From Pseudomonadota bacterium (GTDB taxonomy: Bacteria; Pseudomonadota; Alphaproteobacteria; Rhizobiales; Xanthobacteraceae), in NCBI GenBank assembly GCA_023387735.1, contig JAEWHP010000031.1, forward strand, positions 62,001-126,000: a DNA stretch of 64,000 bases. Direction: 5' to 3'. Positions within the stretch are counted from its first letter, which is position 1. Each line of letters opens with the position of its first letter. This document shows positions 32,472-40,943 of this stretch, piece after piece. The notes beneath the pieces were generated by a model. That model worked only from the letters and a program-made list of their open reading frames with translations. It did not search any database and had not been told where the DNA came from. The position numbers and the translations under genes are program-made.

Positions 32472-32528
32472 GCCATTGATTCCCTGCGTCTCGCTGACAG
32501 TCGACTATGCAGCAAACGACCGCTGGCG

Positions 32529-33335
32529 TCAGCCTTTCGCGCCGTTGATGAATTGCCTCGCGGTTTCGATCGCGCCGAAACTGCCGAGATTCTCGTGTCC
32601 CGCGCCGCCAAACCGAACGAACTGCTTCGGCTCACCGGCTAGCGCAAACAGCCCTTCGCCGAACCGGATTGGAATGGCGAGGTCGTTGCTGCCGTGCATG
32701 ACCAGCAGCGGAACGGTAACCCGCGCGATCCGTTCGTCGGACCTGAACGGATCCCGCATCAAGAGCCGGACCGGCGCGAACCAGAACGCGGATGCCGCGA
32801 CATCGACGGTCGACGTAAACGGCGCTTCCAGGATCAACCTTCCGATCCGTTGCCCGGCTGCCAGCGCCACCGCAACGCCGGTACCGAGCGAAAAGCCCCA
32901 GGCAACGATGCTGTCCGCATCGTATCGCGCGGTCGTGAACGCGTAGGCCGCGGCGGCATCCAGCAGCAATCCGCGCTCGCTCGGCCGCCCGCTCGAGCCG
33001 GCATAGCCGCGATAGGACAGCGCGACGATGCCCGTTCCGTCCGCAATGATGTCGCGGAAGCGGCCAAAGAAGCCGGCCAGGAAATCGCCATTTCCATGGA
33101 AGTACAGGACGACGGGACGGCCGGGCTTCGCCGGGACATGCCAGACGATGACTTTTTCACCGTCCGCCGTGGTCAGGACATGCTCTTCGGCTTGCGGGAA
33201 GCCCGCAGCTTGCGGGGCCGTGCGCTCGGCCGTGGGAATGGGAAACAGCAACGAGCGCTGCGCGAAGAACAGCACGACGAGCCCGCAGGCATAACCGGCC
33301 GAGACGACAATCAGGAGCCATTTCAGCGCGGTCAT
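32529..33335 (-). CDS. Membrane-anchored alpha/beta hydrolase
   Basis: From ATG 33335 the 268-residue protein has an N-terminal anchor (TALKWLLIVVSAGYACGLVV) and an alpha/beta-hydrolase core. The oxyanion strand is VVLYFHGNGDFLAG, the nucleophile elbow is SIVAWGFSLGTGVAVAL (Ser in GFSLG), the acid is in HGSNDLAIPIRFGE, and His is in FGGAGHENLGSFG. The layout resembles ABHD13/BEM46-type hydrolases, which are esterases or peptidases of unknown substrate. It lies 18 nt downstream of pntB on the same strand, possibly at the end of that operon. Confidence 0.85.
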   Translation of the reverse strand: MTALKWLLIVVSAGYACGLVVLFFAQRSLLFPIPTAERTAPQAAGFPQAEEHVLTTADGEKVIVWHVPAKPGRPVVLYFHGNGDFLAGFFGRFRDIIADGTGIVALSYRGYAGSSGRPSERGLLLDAAAAYAFTTARYDADSIVAWGFSLGTGVAVALAAGQRIGRLILEAPFTSTVDVAASAFWFAPVRLLMRDPFRSDERIARVTVPLLVMHGSNDLAIPIRFGEGLFALAGEPKQFVRFGGAGHENLGSFGAIETARQFINGAKG

Positions 33336-33352
33336 GATTTCCCGCGGGCGGA

Positions 33353-34750
33353 CTACATTCCCTTGACGATGTTCTCGGTGACCTTCTTGGCGTCGCCGAG
33401 CAGCATCATGGTGTTGTCGCGGTAGAACAGCGGATTGTCGATGCCGGCATAACCCGATGCCAGCGAGCGCTTGATGAACATCACGGTGCCGGCCTTCCAC
33501 ACCTGCAGCACCGGCATGCCGTAGATCGGCGAGGTCTTGTCTTCTTCAGCCGCCGGGTTGGTGACGTCGTTGGCGCCGATCACGAAGGCGATGTCGGCCT
33601 GCGCGAATTCGGAGTTGATGTCCTCGAGTTCGAAAACCTCGTCATAGGGCACGTTGGCTTCCGCCAGCAGCACGTTCATGTGACCAGGCATGCGGCCGGC
33701 GACCGGATGAATGGCGTACTTCACCTCGACGCCTTCCTTCTTCAGGAGGTCGCCCATTTCGCGCAGCGCGTGCTGGGCCTGCGCCACCGCCATGCCGTAC
33801 CCCGGCACGATGATGACCTTGGAAGCGTTCTTCATGATGAAGGCGGCATCATCGGCCGAACCGAGCTTGGCGGGCTTCTGCTCGCCGCCGCCACCGCCGG
33901 CTGCAGCCGTTTCGCCGCCGAAGCCGCCGAGGATGACCGAGATGAAGGAACGGTTCATCGCGTGGCACATGATGTAGGACAGGATCGCGCCGGAAGATCC
34001 GACCAGCGCGCCGGTGACGATCAGCGCCGAATTGCCGAGCGTAAAGCCGATCCCCGCGGCGGCCCAGCCGGAATAGGAATTCAGCATCGAGATCACGACC
34101 GGCATGTCGGCGCCGCCGATCGGGATGATCATGAGCACGCCGAGCACCAGCGCGATGATGGTAATGAGCCAGAAGTCGAGCGCGCTGCCCGACATCACCA
34201 GTCCGACGATGAAAAACACCAGCGCGAGCGCCAGCACGATGTTGATGACGTGACGGAACGGCAGGATGATCGGTGCGCCACTCATGCGCGCCGACAGCTT
34301 CAGGAACGCGATCACCGAGCCGGTGAAGGTCAGCGCGCCGATGGCGACGCCGAGCGACATTTCGATGAGACTCGAGGCGTGAATCGCGCCGGGCTTGCCG
34401 ATGTCGAAGGCCTCGGGCGCATAGAAGGCACCGGCGGCAACCAGCACGGCGGCCATGCCGACAAGCGAGTGGAACGCCGCGACCAGTTCCGGCATCGAGG
34501 TCATCGGCACGCGGCGGGCAATCACGGCGCCGATACCGCCGCCGATGGCGATGCCGAGGATCACCAGCACCCAGGCGATGCCATCCGCCGGCGGATGGAC
34601 CGCAAGCGTGGTCGCAACCGCAATCGCCATGCCGATCATGCCGAACAGGTTGCCCTGGCGGGACGTGGCGGGACTGGACAGGCCGCGCAGCGACAGGATG
34701 AACAGCACGCCCGCAACGAGATACAGAATTGCAGCCAGATTGGCGTTCAT
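33353..34750 (-). CDS. pntB: NAD(P) transhydrogenase subunit beta
   Basis: The 465-residue protein has about nine N-terminal membrane helices and a C-terminal NADP-binding domain III (about 285-465). The domain carries SKVIIVPGYGMAVAQAQHAL and the VIGANDVTNPAA loop. The enzyme couples proton entry to hydride transfer from NADH to NADP+, supplying NADPH. With PntAB and PntAA it forms the three-gene arrangement usual in alphaproteobacteria, ordered pntAA-pntAB-pntB on the minus strand. Confidence 0.95.
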   Translation of the reverse strand: MNANLAAILYLVAGVLFILSLRGLSSPATSRQGNLFGMIGMAIAVATTLAVHPPADGIAWVLVILGIAIGGGIGAVIARRVPMTSMPELVAAFHSLVGMAAVLVAAGAFYAPEAFDIGKPGAIHASSLIEMSLGVAIGALTFTGSVIAFLKLSARMSGAPIILPFRHVINIVLALALVFFIVGLVMSGSALDFWLITIIALVLGVLMIIPIGGADMPVVISMLNSYSGWAAAGIGFTLGNSALIVTGALVGSSGAILSYIMCHAMNRSFISVILGGFGGETAAAGGGGGEQKPAKLGSADDAAFIMKNASKVIIVPGYGMAVAQAQHALREMGDLLKKEGVEVKYAIHPVAGRMPGHMNVLLAEANVPYDEVFELEDINSEFAQADIAFVIGANDVTNPAAEEDKTSPIYGMPVLQVWKAGTVMFIKRSLASGYAGIDNPLFYRDNTMMLLGDAKKVTENIVKGM

Positions 34751-34817
34751 CTCACGTCCCCATCATCTTCGTCACCACGAGGTGCACGCCGCGCCCGGTC
34801 ATTTCACTTTGACCTTT

Positions 34818-35135
34818 TCACTTGGCCTTCTTCTTGTACATCGCCAACATGCGCTGGGTGACAAGGAAGCCGCCGAAGATGTTGATGCAGGCGAAGATCA
34901 GCGCGATGAAGCCGAAGCCGCGCGCCCAGCCGCTGCCGCTCGAGATCATGGGAACGCCGACCGCGAGCAGCGCGCCGACGACGATGACCGAGGAGATCGC
35001 GTTGGTCACCGACATCAGCGGCGTATGCAGCGCCGGGGTCACCGACCAGACCACGAAGTAGCCGACGAAGACGGCGAGGACGAAAATCGAGAGCCGGAAG
35101 ACGAAGGGATCGACGGCTTGGGCGACATGCTCCAT
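34818..35135 (-). CDS. pntAB: NAD(P) transhydrogenase subunit alpha, membrane part
   Basis: The start at ATG 35135 (MEHVAQAVDPFVFRLSIFVL) has GAGGAG upstream and gives 105 residues with three to four membrane helices. They include LSIFVLAVFVGYFVVWSVTP and FGFIALIFACINIFGGFLVT. It is the separate transmembrane piece of the alpha subunit found when PntA is split. The pntB start is 67 nt downstream and the pntAA stop 11 nt upstream. Confidence 0.93.
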   Translation of the reverse strand: MEHVAQAVDPFVFRLSIFVLAVFVGYFVVWSVTPALHTPLMSVTNAISSVIVVGALLAVGVPMISSGSGWARGFGFIALIFACINIFGGFLVTQRMLAMYKKKAK

Positions 35136-35146
35136 GACTTCTCTCC

Positions 35147-36274
35147 TCAAGCTTTCGGCTGGAAATTCGGGTGGATGACGGCGCCGTCCCTGGTCAGCGC
35201 GGTGGCCTTCACCAGCTCGTCGTCCCAGTTGACCGCGAGCGCCTTGTTGGCCTTGTCGACCATGGTCTCGATGAACGAGAACAGGTTACGCGCATAAAGG
35301 CTCGAGGCGGATTGTGCCACGCGACCGGCTACGTTGGTGTAGCCGACGATCTTGATGCCATCGACATCGACGACCTGGCCGGCCTTCGCGCCCTCGACGT
35401 TGCCGCCGCGCTCGACCGCGAGGTCGACCAGCACCGAGCCCGGTTTCATCGACTTGACCATCTCGCCGCTGACGAGCTTCGGCGCCGGCCGGCCCGGGAT
35501 CAGGGCCGTGGTGATGACGATGTCCTGCTTCTTGACGTGCTCGGCGGTGAGCGCCGCCTGCTTGGCCTGATACTCTTTCGACATTTCCTTGGCATAGCCG
35601 CCGGCGGTCTGGGCGTTCTTGAATTCCTCGTCCTCGACCGCGAGGAACTTTGCGCCGAGCGATTCGACCTGTTCTTTCGTGGCCGGGCGTACGTCGGTAG
35701 CGGTGACCACGGCGCCAAGGCGGCGCGCAGTCGCGATCGCCTGCAGGCCGGCAACGCCGACGCCCATCACGAATACCTTCGCCGCCGGAACGGTACCGGC
35801 CGCGGTCATCATCATCGGGAAGGCCCGGCCGAACGATTCGGCTGCCTCGATCACCGCGCGGTAGCCGGCGAGGTTCGCCTGGCTGGACAGCACGTCCATC
35901 ACCTGCGCTCGGGTGATGCGCGGCATCAATTCCATCGCGAACGCCGCCACGCCGGCATCCGCGATCGTCTTCAGCGCCGCCTCGTTGCCATAGGGATCCA
36001 TGATCGCAATGACGAGCGCACCGCGCTTGTATTGTGCCAGCTCGCTGGCTTCGGGCCGTTTCACCTTGATGATGATGTCGGCATCCTTCAGCGCATCGGC
36101 GCTGACGGTGGCACCGACCGCCGTGAATTCGGAATCCGGCAGGCCCGACTTGATGCCCGCGCCCGGTTCGATCGCCACGTCGGCACCGAGCGCCTTGAAC
36201 TTTTTCACGGTGTCGGGTGAAGCGGCAACCCGCGGCTCGGACGGATCGATTTCCTTGGCGACGGCAATCTTCAT
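35147..36274 (-). CDS. pntAA: NAD(P) transhydrogenase subunit alpha, NAD-binding part
   Basis: This 375-residue soluble domain I belongs to the alanine-dehydrogenase/PntA family. It starts MKIAVAKEIDPSEPRVAASP with the KE...E.RVA pattern. It has a Rossmann motif in KVFVMGVGVAGLQAIATARR, the NAD mobile loop region, and GSVLVDLAVERGGNVEGAKA near the end. It binds NADH/NAD+ and docks on PntB domain III. It heads the pntAA-pntAB-pntB unit. The oxidase subunit IV gene lies 134 nt upstream on the same strand. Confidence 0.95.
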   Translation of the reverse strand: MKIAVAKEIDPSEPRVAASPDTVKKFKALGADVAIEPGAGIKSGLPDSEFTAVGATVSADALKDADIIIKVKRPEASELAQYKRGALVIAIMDPYGNEAALKTIADAGVAAFAMELMPRITRAQVMDVLSSQANLAGYRAVIEAAESFGRAFPMMMTAAGTVPAAKVFVMGVGVAGLQAIATARRLGAVVTATDVRPATKEQVESLGAKFLAVEDEEFKNAQTAGGYAKEMSKEYQAKQAALTAEHVKKQDIVITTALIPGRPAPKLVSGEMVKSMKPGSVLVDLAVERGGNVEGAKAGQVVDVDGIKIVGYTNVAGRVAQSASSLYARNLFSFIETMVDKANKALAVNWDDELVKATALTRDGAVIHPNFQPKA

Positions 36275-36408
36275 AGGGCCTCCCCCGCTGCGCGGCAGGC
36301 GCGCGCAAGCAAACTAGCGTCTTTTTCGCTTAGTTGGATACCGGTTTCGTGACCGGAGTGCGTGCAATTTTTGGCTCCGCCGGAATCGGCGGCGCGGGCA
36401 ACGAGGCG

Positions 36409-36561
36409 TCAGGTCAGGAAGAAGCCCATCAAGGCGACAATGATGACGACGGCGATAGTGCCGTATTTGACCAGCATGATGAAACCTTCATAGGTCTGCT
36501 CATGGGCCACGTAGTCGTTGCCGTCAGCGGTCGTGTAGGCCACTTCGTTATGGTCTGCCAT
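36409..36561 (-). CDS. aa3-type cytochrome c oxidase subunit IV (50 aa)
   Basis: The 51-codon frame reads MADHNEVAYTTADGNDYVAH, then EQTYEGFIMLVKYGTIAVVI and IVALMGFFLT. A polar N-terminus with the conserved HEQTYxGF motif leads into one membrane helix, the signature of the small bacterial aa3 oxidase subunit IV. This subunit packs on the edge of the oxidase core. The main oxidase genes are not in the window. It lies upstream of the transhydrogenase operon on the same strand. Confidence 0.88.
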   Translation of the reverse strand: MADHNEVAYTTADGNDYVAHEQTYEGFIMLVKYGTIAVVIIVALMGFFLT

Positions 36562-36656
36562 CGGTATCCCCAGTCAAATCCGGTATCTCGCGTGCAATTA
36601 CCGCAAAGCGTTTGGCAGGGCAACGGCCAACGCGCCGCTCGCCCCCGCCTATCGTG

Positions 36657-37043
36657 TCATTCGGAGGGCCAATTATCCCGGATCCAGCGGGTCAGGCTTT
36701 CCTCGCTGACTTCGCCCGCGGCGAGGGAGAGGATGATGGCCGTGGCATGCGCCGGATCGGGCGCAAACTGGATGTCGTTGATGCGCAGAAAGACCATCAT
36801 GGCGTGGAACGCGATGCGCTTGTTACCGTCCACAAAGGCATGGTTGCGGGCAAGACCGAAGGCATAGGCTGCAGCGAGCGCAGCCATGTCCTTCTGCCCG
36901 TAATTCCATTGGTTGACTGGCCGCGACAACGCCGACTCGAGAAGGCCGTGATCCCTGATGCCTTCCGGTCCACCGAATATCGCCAGTTGCTCGGCGTGCA
37001 TGTCGATGACTTCAGCGACATCGAGCCAGATCGGCTCACTCAT
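36657..37043 (-). CDS. Doc/Fic-family toxin (death-on-curing)
   Basis: This 128-residue Doc-type Fic protein has the catalytic motif HAFVDGNKR at residues 68-76, intact (His68, Asp72, Asn74, Lys75, Arg76). Doc toxins of this class phosphorylate the elongation factor EF-Tu and stop translation. The N-terminal IWLDVAEVIDMHAEQL and GIRDHGLLESALSRP stretches are typical. It overlaps the antitoxin gene by 4 nt, the standard toxin-antitoxin arrangement. The toxin reads as intact. Confidence 0.88.
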   Translation of the reverse strand: MSEPIWLDVAEVIDMHAEQLAIFGGPEGIRDHGLLESALSRPVNQWNYGQKDMAALAAAYAFGLARNHAFVDGNKRIAFHAMMVFLRINDIQFAPDPAHATAIILSLAAGEVSEESLTRWIRDNWPSE

Positions 37044-37321
37044 TTTGCAAGCGCGGCAAAGGTATCGCGATATTCGTGCATGACGTTGCGGGCGATTTCC
37101 ATCGTCCGCGCATGCTTGGGGTTGAATGGCGAAAGCCGCAGGCTGCCGTCCGGCTGCTCGACCGGATAAAACCTGTCGCCTTCCTTGAGATTGAGCCGGG
37201 CCAGAAGCTCCTTGGGCAGGATCACGCCGACCGAATTGCCAATCTTTCGAATCTGAAGGGCCGTGTCCTCAAGCTTGTATTCGCTAGGGGCTTCATTCAG
37301 GCCGCGAGGGGTCTTGGTCAT
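37040..37321 (-). CDS. AbrB/MazE-type antitoxin of the Doc toxin
   Basis: ATG 37321 gives 93 residues. The AbrB swapped-hairpin domain (about 27-70) reads TALQIRKIGNSVGVILPKEL with LARLNLKEGDRFYPVEQ. The C-terminal helix (TMEIARNVMHEYRDTFAALA) would wrap the toxin. Doc is classically partnered by Phd antitoxins, whereas this pair uses an AbrB-fold protein. A perfect palindrome just upstream of the ATG is the expected autoregulatory operator. Confidence 0.85.
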   Translation of the reverse strand: MTKTPRGLNEAPSEYKLEDTALQIRKIGNSVGVILPKELLARLNLKEGDRFYPVEQPDGSLRLSPFNPKHARTMEIARNVMHEYRDTFAALAK

Positions 37322-37333
37322 GGCGCGCACTCC

Positions 37334-37352
37334 GTTATACAGAATGTATAAC
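37334..37352. promoter_or_regulatory. Palindromic operator of the toxin-antitoxin operon
   Basis: GTTATAC (37334-37340) and GTATAAC (37346-37352) are perfect inverted arms around AGAAT, 12 nt upstream of the antitoxin ATG. The AT-rich arms contain TATA text that could also form the promoter -10, so antitoxin binding would block transcription. Confidence 0.7.
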
Positions 37353-37398
37353 ACGACCGATCCGATCGTTCAACAAATGTTTTACGGGCCAGAAGCCT

Positions 37399-37986
37399 CT
37401 ACCCGACCACGAAGTCGAAACGCCCGGCCAGCCACCCCTCGTTCTTGGCCGTCCGCACCAGCAGCTCCTTGCGAAACAGGCCGTCGGACCGGTTTTGCGC
37501 CTCGCCGGGGAAATAGAGCTGGGTGGTCAAAACTCGGCCACCGCGGGGCTGGACCTTCACGTGGATATGGCGGGTCCGGCCGGGATAATTGCCGGGCACG
37601 ACGCTGCGTAGCCGATAACGTCCTTCCGTATCGGTGAACTGATGGCCGCGCAGGCGGAAACCGGAATTGTCATACCGGCCCTTATCGTCGGCCTGCCAGA
37701 AATCCAGCAGGGCGCCCGCCACCGGTTTGCAGTCGCGGGTGAGGACGAAGCCGACCAGTTCGATCGGCTGGCCCGCCATGCCCGCTTCAAGCAATTCGAC
37801 CCGCTCAGGCGATGACCGCTTGAAGTATGGCCCTTCGGTCTGTGCCGGCGTCGCCTCGTCGCCATCGTGGCACGCGGGCGTCGCCGCGAGCGGAGCCTCG
37901 GCCATGCTGCGATCGATCGCGAGCATCGAGCCGGCCACGAAGACCCCCGCTCCAATGACGGCGCGCCGCGTCGGTGTGTCGATCAT
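37399..37986 (-). CDS. Secreted intradiol ring-cleavage dioxygenase-like protein
   Basis: The start at ATG 37986 gives 195 residues with a Tat-like signal (TRRAVIGAGVFVAGSMLAID). The core has the protocatechuate/catechol intradiol fold: TEGPYFKRSSPERVEL, LLDFWQADDKGRYDNSGFRL, then GRYRLRSVVPGNYPGRTRHIHVKV. In the last stretch two Tyr and two His can serve as non-heme Fe(III) ligands. It probably opens an aromatic catechol-like compound outside the cytoplasm. The substrate is unknown and no ring-degradation genes are adjacent. Confidence 0.82.
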   Translation of the reverse strand: MIDTPTRRAVIGAGVFVAGSMLAIDRSMAEAPLAATPACHDGDEATPAQTEGPYFKRSSPERVELLEAGMAGQPIELVGFVLTRDCKPVAGALLDFWQADDKGRYDNSGFRLRGHQFTDTEGRYRLRSVVPGNYPGRTRHIHVKVQPRGGRVLTTQLYFPGEAQNRSDGLFRKELLVRTAKNEGWLAGRFDFVVG

Positions 37987-38099
37987 CGGTTCCGCTCCCG
38001 TCGCCGCCGACACCATGGCGCGAGACGACGGCCGAAATTGTGTCGGCGCAAATCACAATCCGTTGCCTGGCTTTCCCGCGCGGCCCTTGGGCGGCGGCG

Positions 38100-39992
38100 T
38101 CAGCGCATCGTTTCCAGTTCGTCGATCATGCCGGCGATGACCGACAGCCCGCCATCCCAGAATTTGGGATCCTTGGCATCGAGCCCGAACGGCTTGAGCA
38201 GTTCCGAATAGTGCTTGGTGCCGCCGGCCGCGAGCATCGCAAGGTAGCGCTCGGCAAAACCCTCGGAGGCGTTCTCGTAGACCGCATAGAGCGAGTTCAC
38301 GAGGCAATCGCCAAACGCGTAGGCGTAAACGTAGAACGGCGAATGGATGAAATGCGGGATGTACATCCAGAAATTCTCGTATCCCGGGCGGATGTCGATG
38401 GCCGGCCCGAGGCTTTCGCTCTGTACGCTGAGCCAGATCTCGCCGATGCGTTCGGCGGTCAGTTCACCGTTCTTGCGTTCGGTGTGCACGGCGCGCTCGA
38501 ACGAATAGAACGCGATCTGCCGTACCACGGTGTTGATCATGTCCTCGACCTTGCCGGCGAGCAGCGCCTGGCGCTGTTTCGCGTTCCTGGTCTGCGACAG
38601 CAGCCGCTTGAAGGTCAGCATCTCGCCGAACACGCTGGCGGTCTCGGCAAGCGTCAGCGGCGTCGGCGCCATCAGCGCACCGTTCTTTGCGGCCAGCACC
38701 TGATGCACGCCATGGCCGAGTTCATGGGCCAGCGTCATCACGTCACGCGGCTTGCCCTGGTAGTTCATCAGCACATAGGGATGCGCCGACGGCGTGGTCG
38801 GATGCGAGAACGCGCCCGGCGCCTTGCCCGGCCGCACCGGCGCATCGATCCAGCGATCGGTGAAGAAGCGTTCGGCGATCGCAGCCATCTCGGTGGAGAA
38901 GCCGCGGTAGGCGGTCAGGACCATGTTCTGCGCGTCGGGCCAGCCGATCGTCCCGGTCGCCGCAAACGGCAGCGGCGCGTTGCGGTCCCAGTGCGCGAGC
39001 TTCTTCTTTTTGAACCAGCCGGCCTTCAGATTGTAATAGCGGTGCGAAAGCCGCGGATAGGCCGCGCGAACCGAACCGACCAGCGCATCGACGACTTCGC
39101 GTTCGACGCGGTTGTTGAGGTGGCGAGAATCCGCCACGTCCTGAAAGCCGCGCCAGCGATCGGAGATTTCCTTGTCCTTGGCCAGCGTGTTGGTGATCAG
39201 GGCGAACGTGCGCTCGTTGTCCTTGAAGGTCTTCGCCAGCGCCTGGCCTGCGGCCTTGCGCTTTTCCGGCGCGCGGTCCTGCAACAGGTTGAGCGTCGGC
39301 TCGATCGCCAGTTCCTTGCCCCCTACCTTGAAACGCAGGCCGGAGATGGTCTGGTCGAACAGCCGGTTCCAGGCGGCATAACCGCTCTGGGATTTTTCAT
39401 GGAACAGCTGTTCGACGCGATCTTCGAGCTGATACGGCTTGTCCTTGCGCAGATCCTCGATCCATGGACGGTAATGACCAAGCTCCGCCGTCTCCATCGC
39501 ACGCTCGATTGCGGCGTCGTCGACACGGTTGAGTTCCAACCCGAAGAACAGCAGGTGCACCGAGGCCGCCGTCAGCCGCTCCGAAACATCGCCATAGAAC
39601 TTCGAGATGGCGGGATCGACGCTGTCGCCGGCGTGGACGAGCCCGGCATAGGAGCCGAGCCGGCCGGCAAGATCGTCGATCGCCTCGTAACGCCTGACCG
39701 CTTCGGCGAGCCAGTGGCCGCCGTCTTCCCTGGCGACGCCTTCTGCGAGCTTGCCCTTGTAGTCGCTCTCGAACGCGACGCAGTCCGCATCCATCTGCTG
39801 CAGGTCACGCGCGACTTCGGGCGCGTCGATGCCGCTATAGAGGTCGGTCAGATTCCATTCCGGCAGCTTGCCGGCTTTCGACTTGGCAGCAGTCGACTTG
39901 GCATTAGCCGCCTTGCCGGTGGCGGCATGCTTGCCAATCACGGCCTTGCGGGAGGACTTGCTGACTCGGGATGTCGCGGATTTTGAAGGCAT
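38100..39992 (-). CDS. pepF: Oligoendopeptidase F, M3 metallopeptidase family
   Basis: This 630-residue peptidase is taken from ATG 39992. A basic Ala/Lys/Ser-rich N-terminal extension (about 1-40) precedes the M3B core (LPEWNLTDLYSGIDAPEVAR). The zinc motif HELGH is in MTLAHELGHGVHQVL (around residue 420), with the third Glu ligand in the following ETASVFGEML helix. It cleaves short peptides in the cytoplasm. The low-complexity N-terminus is unusual among PepF proteins and may be disordered. Confidence 0.92.
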   Translation of the reverse strand: MPSKSATSRVSKSSRKAVIGKHAATGKAANAKSTAAKSKAGKLPEWNLTDLYSGIDAPEVARDLQQMDADCVAFESDYKGKLAEGVAREDGGHWLAEAVRRYEAIDDLAGRLGSYAGLVHAGDSVDPAISKFYGDVSERLTAASVHLLFFGLELNRVDDAAIERAMETAELGHYRPWIEDLRKDKPYQLEDRVEQLFHEKSQSGYAAWNRLFDQTISGLRFKVGGKELAIEPTLNLLQDRAPEKRKAAGQALAKTFKDNERTFALITNTLAKDKEISDRWRGFQDVADSRHLNNRVEREVVDALVGSVRAAYPRLSHRYYNLKAGWFKKKKLAHWDRNAPLPFAATGTIGWPDAQNMVLTAYRGFSTEMAAIAERFFTDRWIDAPVRPGKAPGAFSHPTTPSAHPYVLMNYQGKPRDVMTLAHELGHGVHQVLAAKNGALMAPTPLTLAETASVFGEMLTFKRLLSQTRNAKQRQALLAGKVEDMINTVVRQIAFYSFERAVHTERKNGELTAERIGEIWLSVQSESLGPAIDIRPGYENFWMYIPHFIHSPFYVYAYAFGDCLVNSLYAVYENASEGFAERYLAMLAAGGTKHYSELLKPFGLDAKDPKFWDGGLSVIAGMIDELETMR

Positions 39993-40093
39993 GGACACTT
40001 TCAAACTGGCGTGGCGATCAACGGCGAAGATCGGATCCGACGATCCATCGGGTTGGCGATCAAATCAAACTTGGCATCAAATAAATTTCGCAA

Positions 40094-40537
40094 TCAGGCG
40101 AGAGCCGCGAGCTGCGGCACGACTTGAACCAGCAGATCCTCGGTCTCGGCAAGCATCGGCTCGAACTTCTCGTGAAAGACGCTCCGGGCGGCACACCACA
40201 ACGCGATCATGCGAACCATAAGCCAGGACGTGGACGGAACCGCGGCCCTGGCGTGCAAAACGACGAGATCAAGGTTTCGATGCTCGAACAGCAACCGGCC
40301 CAATCCGTCTTCAAGGACATATTGCCGCCCGATCCGTGACAGGCACAGCTCGCAGGCCTGATCCGGCAGCGAGCCCAACAGATAGAACTGGGCGTCACCC
40401 TTCTCCGTCGTGCCGGTTTCCCATTGTCGGCCGGTCGCCGGCGCCAGCGCGGCGCTCAACGCCGCGACGATGGTGTTGAGTTCGCTTTCGCTCCACACTC
40501 CGGTGACCGGTTTGCGCTCGAACGCAACTACGCTCAT
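40094..40537 (-). CDS. Hypothetical partner of an XRE regulator (147 aa)
   Basis: The 147-residue protein overlaps the XRE gene by 4 nt and is surely cotranscribed. It begins MSVVAFERKPVTGVWSESEL and has a central beta-rich part (GDAQFYLLGSLPDQACELCL, SRIGRQYVLEDGLGRLLFEH) and a helical C-terminal half (MVRMIALWCAARSVFHEKFE). No family is recognised. The regulator-plus-small-protein arrangement recalls toxin-antitoxin or sensor pairs, but the order (regulator first) is common in both. No catalytic motif is evident. Confidence 0.72.
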   Translation of the reverse strand: MSVVAFERKPVTGVWSESELNTIVAALSAALAPATGRQWETGTTEKGDAQFYLLGSLPDQACELCLSRIGRQYVLEDGLGRLLFEHRNLDLVVLHARAAVPSTSWLMVRMIALWCAARSVFHEKFEPMLAETEDLLVQVVPQLAALA

Positions 40538-40866
40538 TTGCTCTCAGCTCCGAACAGCAGCCGGTGCAGTTCCGGCTCGTAGTATCTCAACAAATGCCTC
40601 GCGAACGTCGCCTGTTCAAGACCCAGTTCGCTGGCCCACGCTCCCATAATTTCAGTTGGAACGCGGCTAAACCCGTTCTCAACCTGCGAGATGAACGTGT
40701 AATATTTCAGGCCAAGGCGCGCAGCGAGATCTGCCTGCGACATTTCGGCATCCGCCCTTCGCTGCTTGAGCCAGTCTCCCGCCAGTTTCCGCAATTGCTT
40801 GGCTTCCGACACGGCATTGCCCGGAGACCGTTCAGTGAAAACATCTTGCTGTTTCACACGTTTCAT
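40534..40866 (-). CDS. XRE-family helix-turn-helix regulator (110 aa)
   Basis: The 110-residue protein has a lambda-repressor-like HTH (about residues 28-80: MSQADLAARLGLKYYTFISQ with VENGFSRVPTEIMGAWASEL) and a short helical C-terminus (FARHLLRYYEPELHRLLFG). The start is ATG 40866. It is divergent from the small membrane-protein gene at 40944, and a TGGTAG/CTACCA inverted repeat lies between them as a candidate operator. It probably autoregulates with its downstream partner. Confidence 0.84.
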   Translation of the reverse strand: MKRVKQQDVFTERSPGNAVSEAKQLRKLAGDWLKQRRADAEMSQADLAARLGLKYYTFISQVENGFSRVPTEIMGAWASELGLEQATFARHLLRYYEPELHRLLFGAESK

Positions 40867-40890
40867 GATTACTAAACTATCGATTCCGAA

Positions 40891-40917
40891 TGGTAGAGTG
40901 GGTAAAGTTGCCTACCA
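40891..40917. promoter_or_regulatory. Inverted repeat between the XRE gene and the membrane-protein gene
   Basis: TGGTAG (40891-40896) and CTACCA (40912-40917) are inverted across 15 nt in the 77-bp divergent intergenic region. Their spacing of about two helical turns is compatible with a dimeric HTH repressor. Confidence 0.4.
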
Positions 40918-40943
40918 CAATTTTGGCGCGCGAATAAGAACCG

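Noticed and set aside
37974..39986. 670-codon plus-strand open frame opposite oligoendopeptidase F
   Set aside because: It is antisense to a gene with an intact HELGH motif, is Arg/His-rich with no domain, and has no ribosome-binding site. It is a typical high-GC mirror frame.
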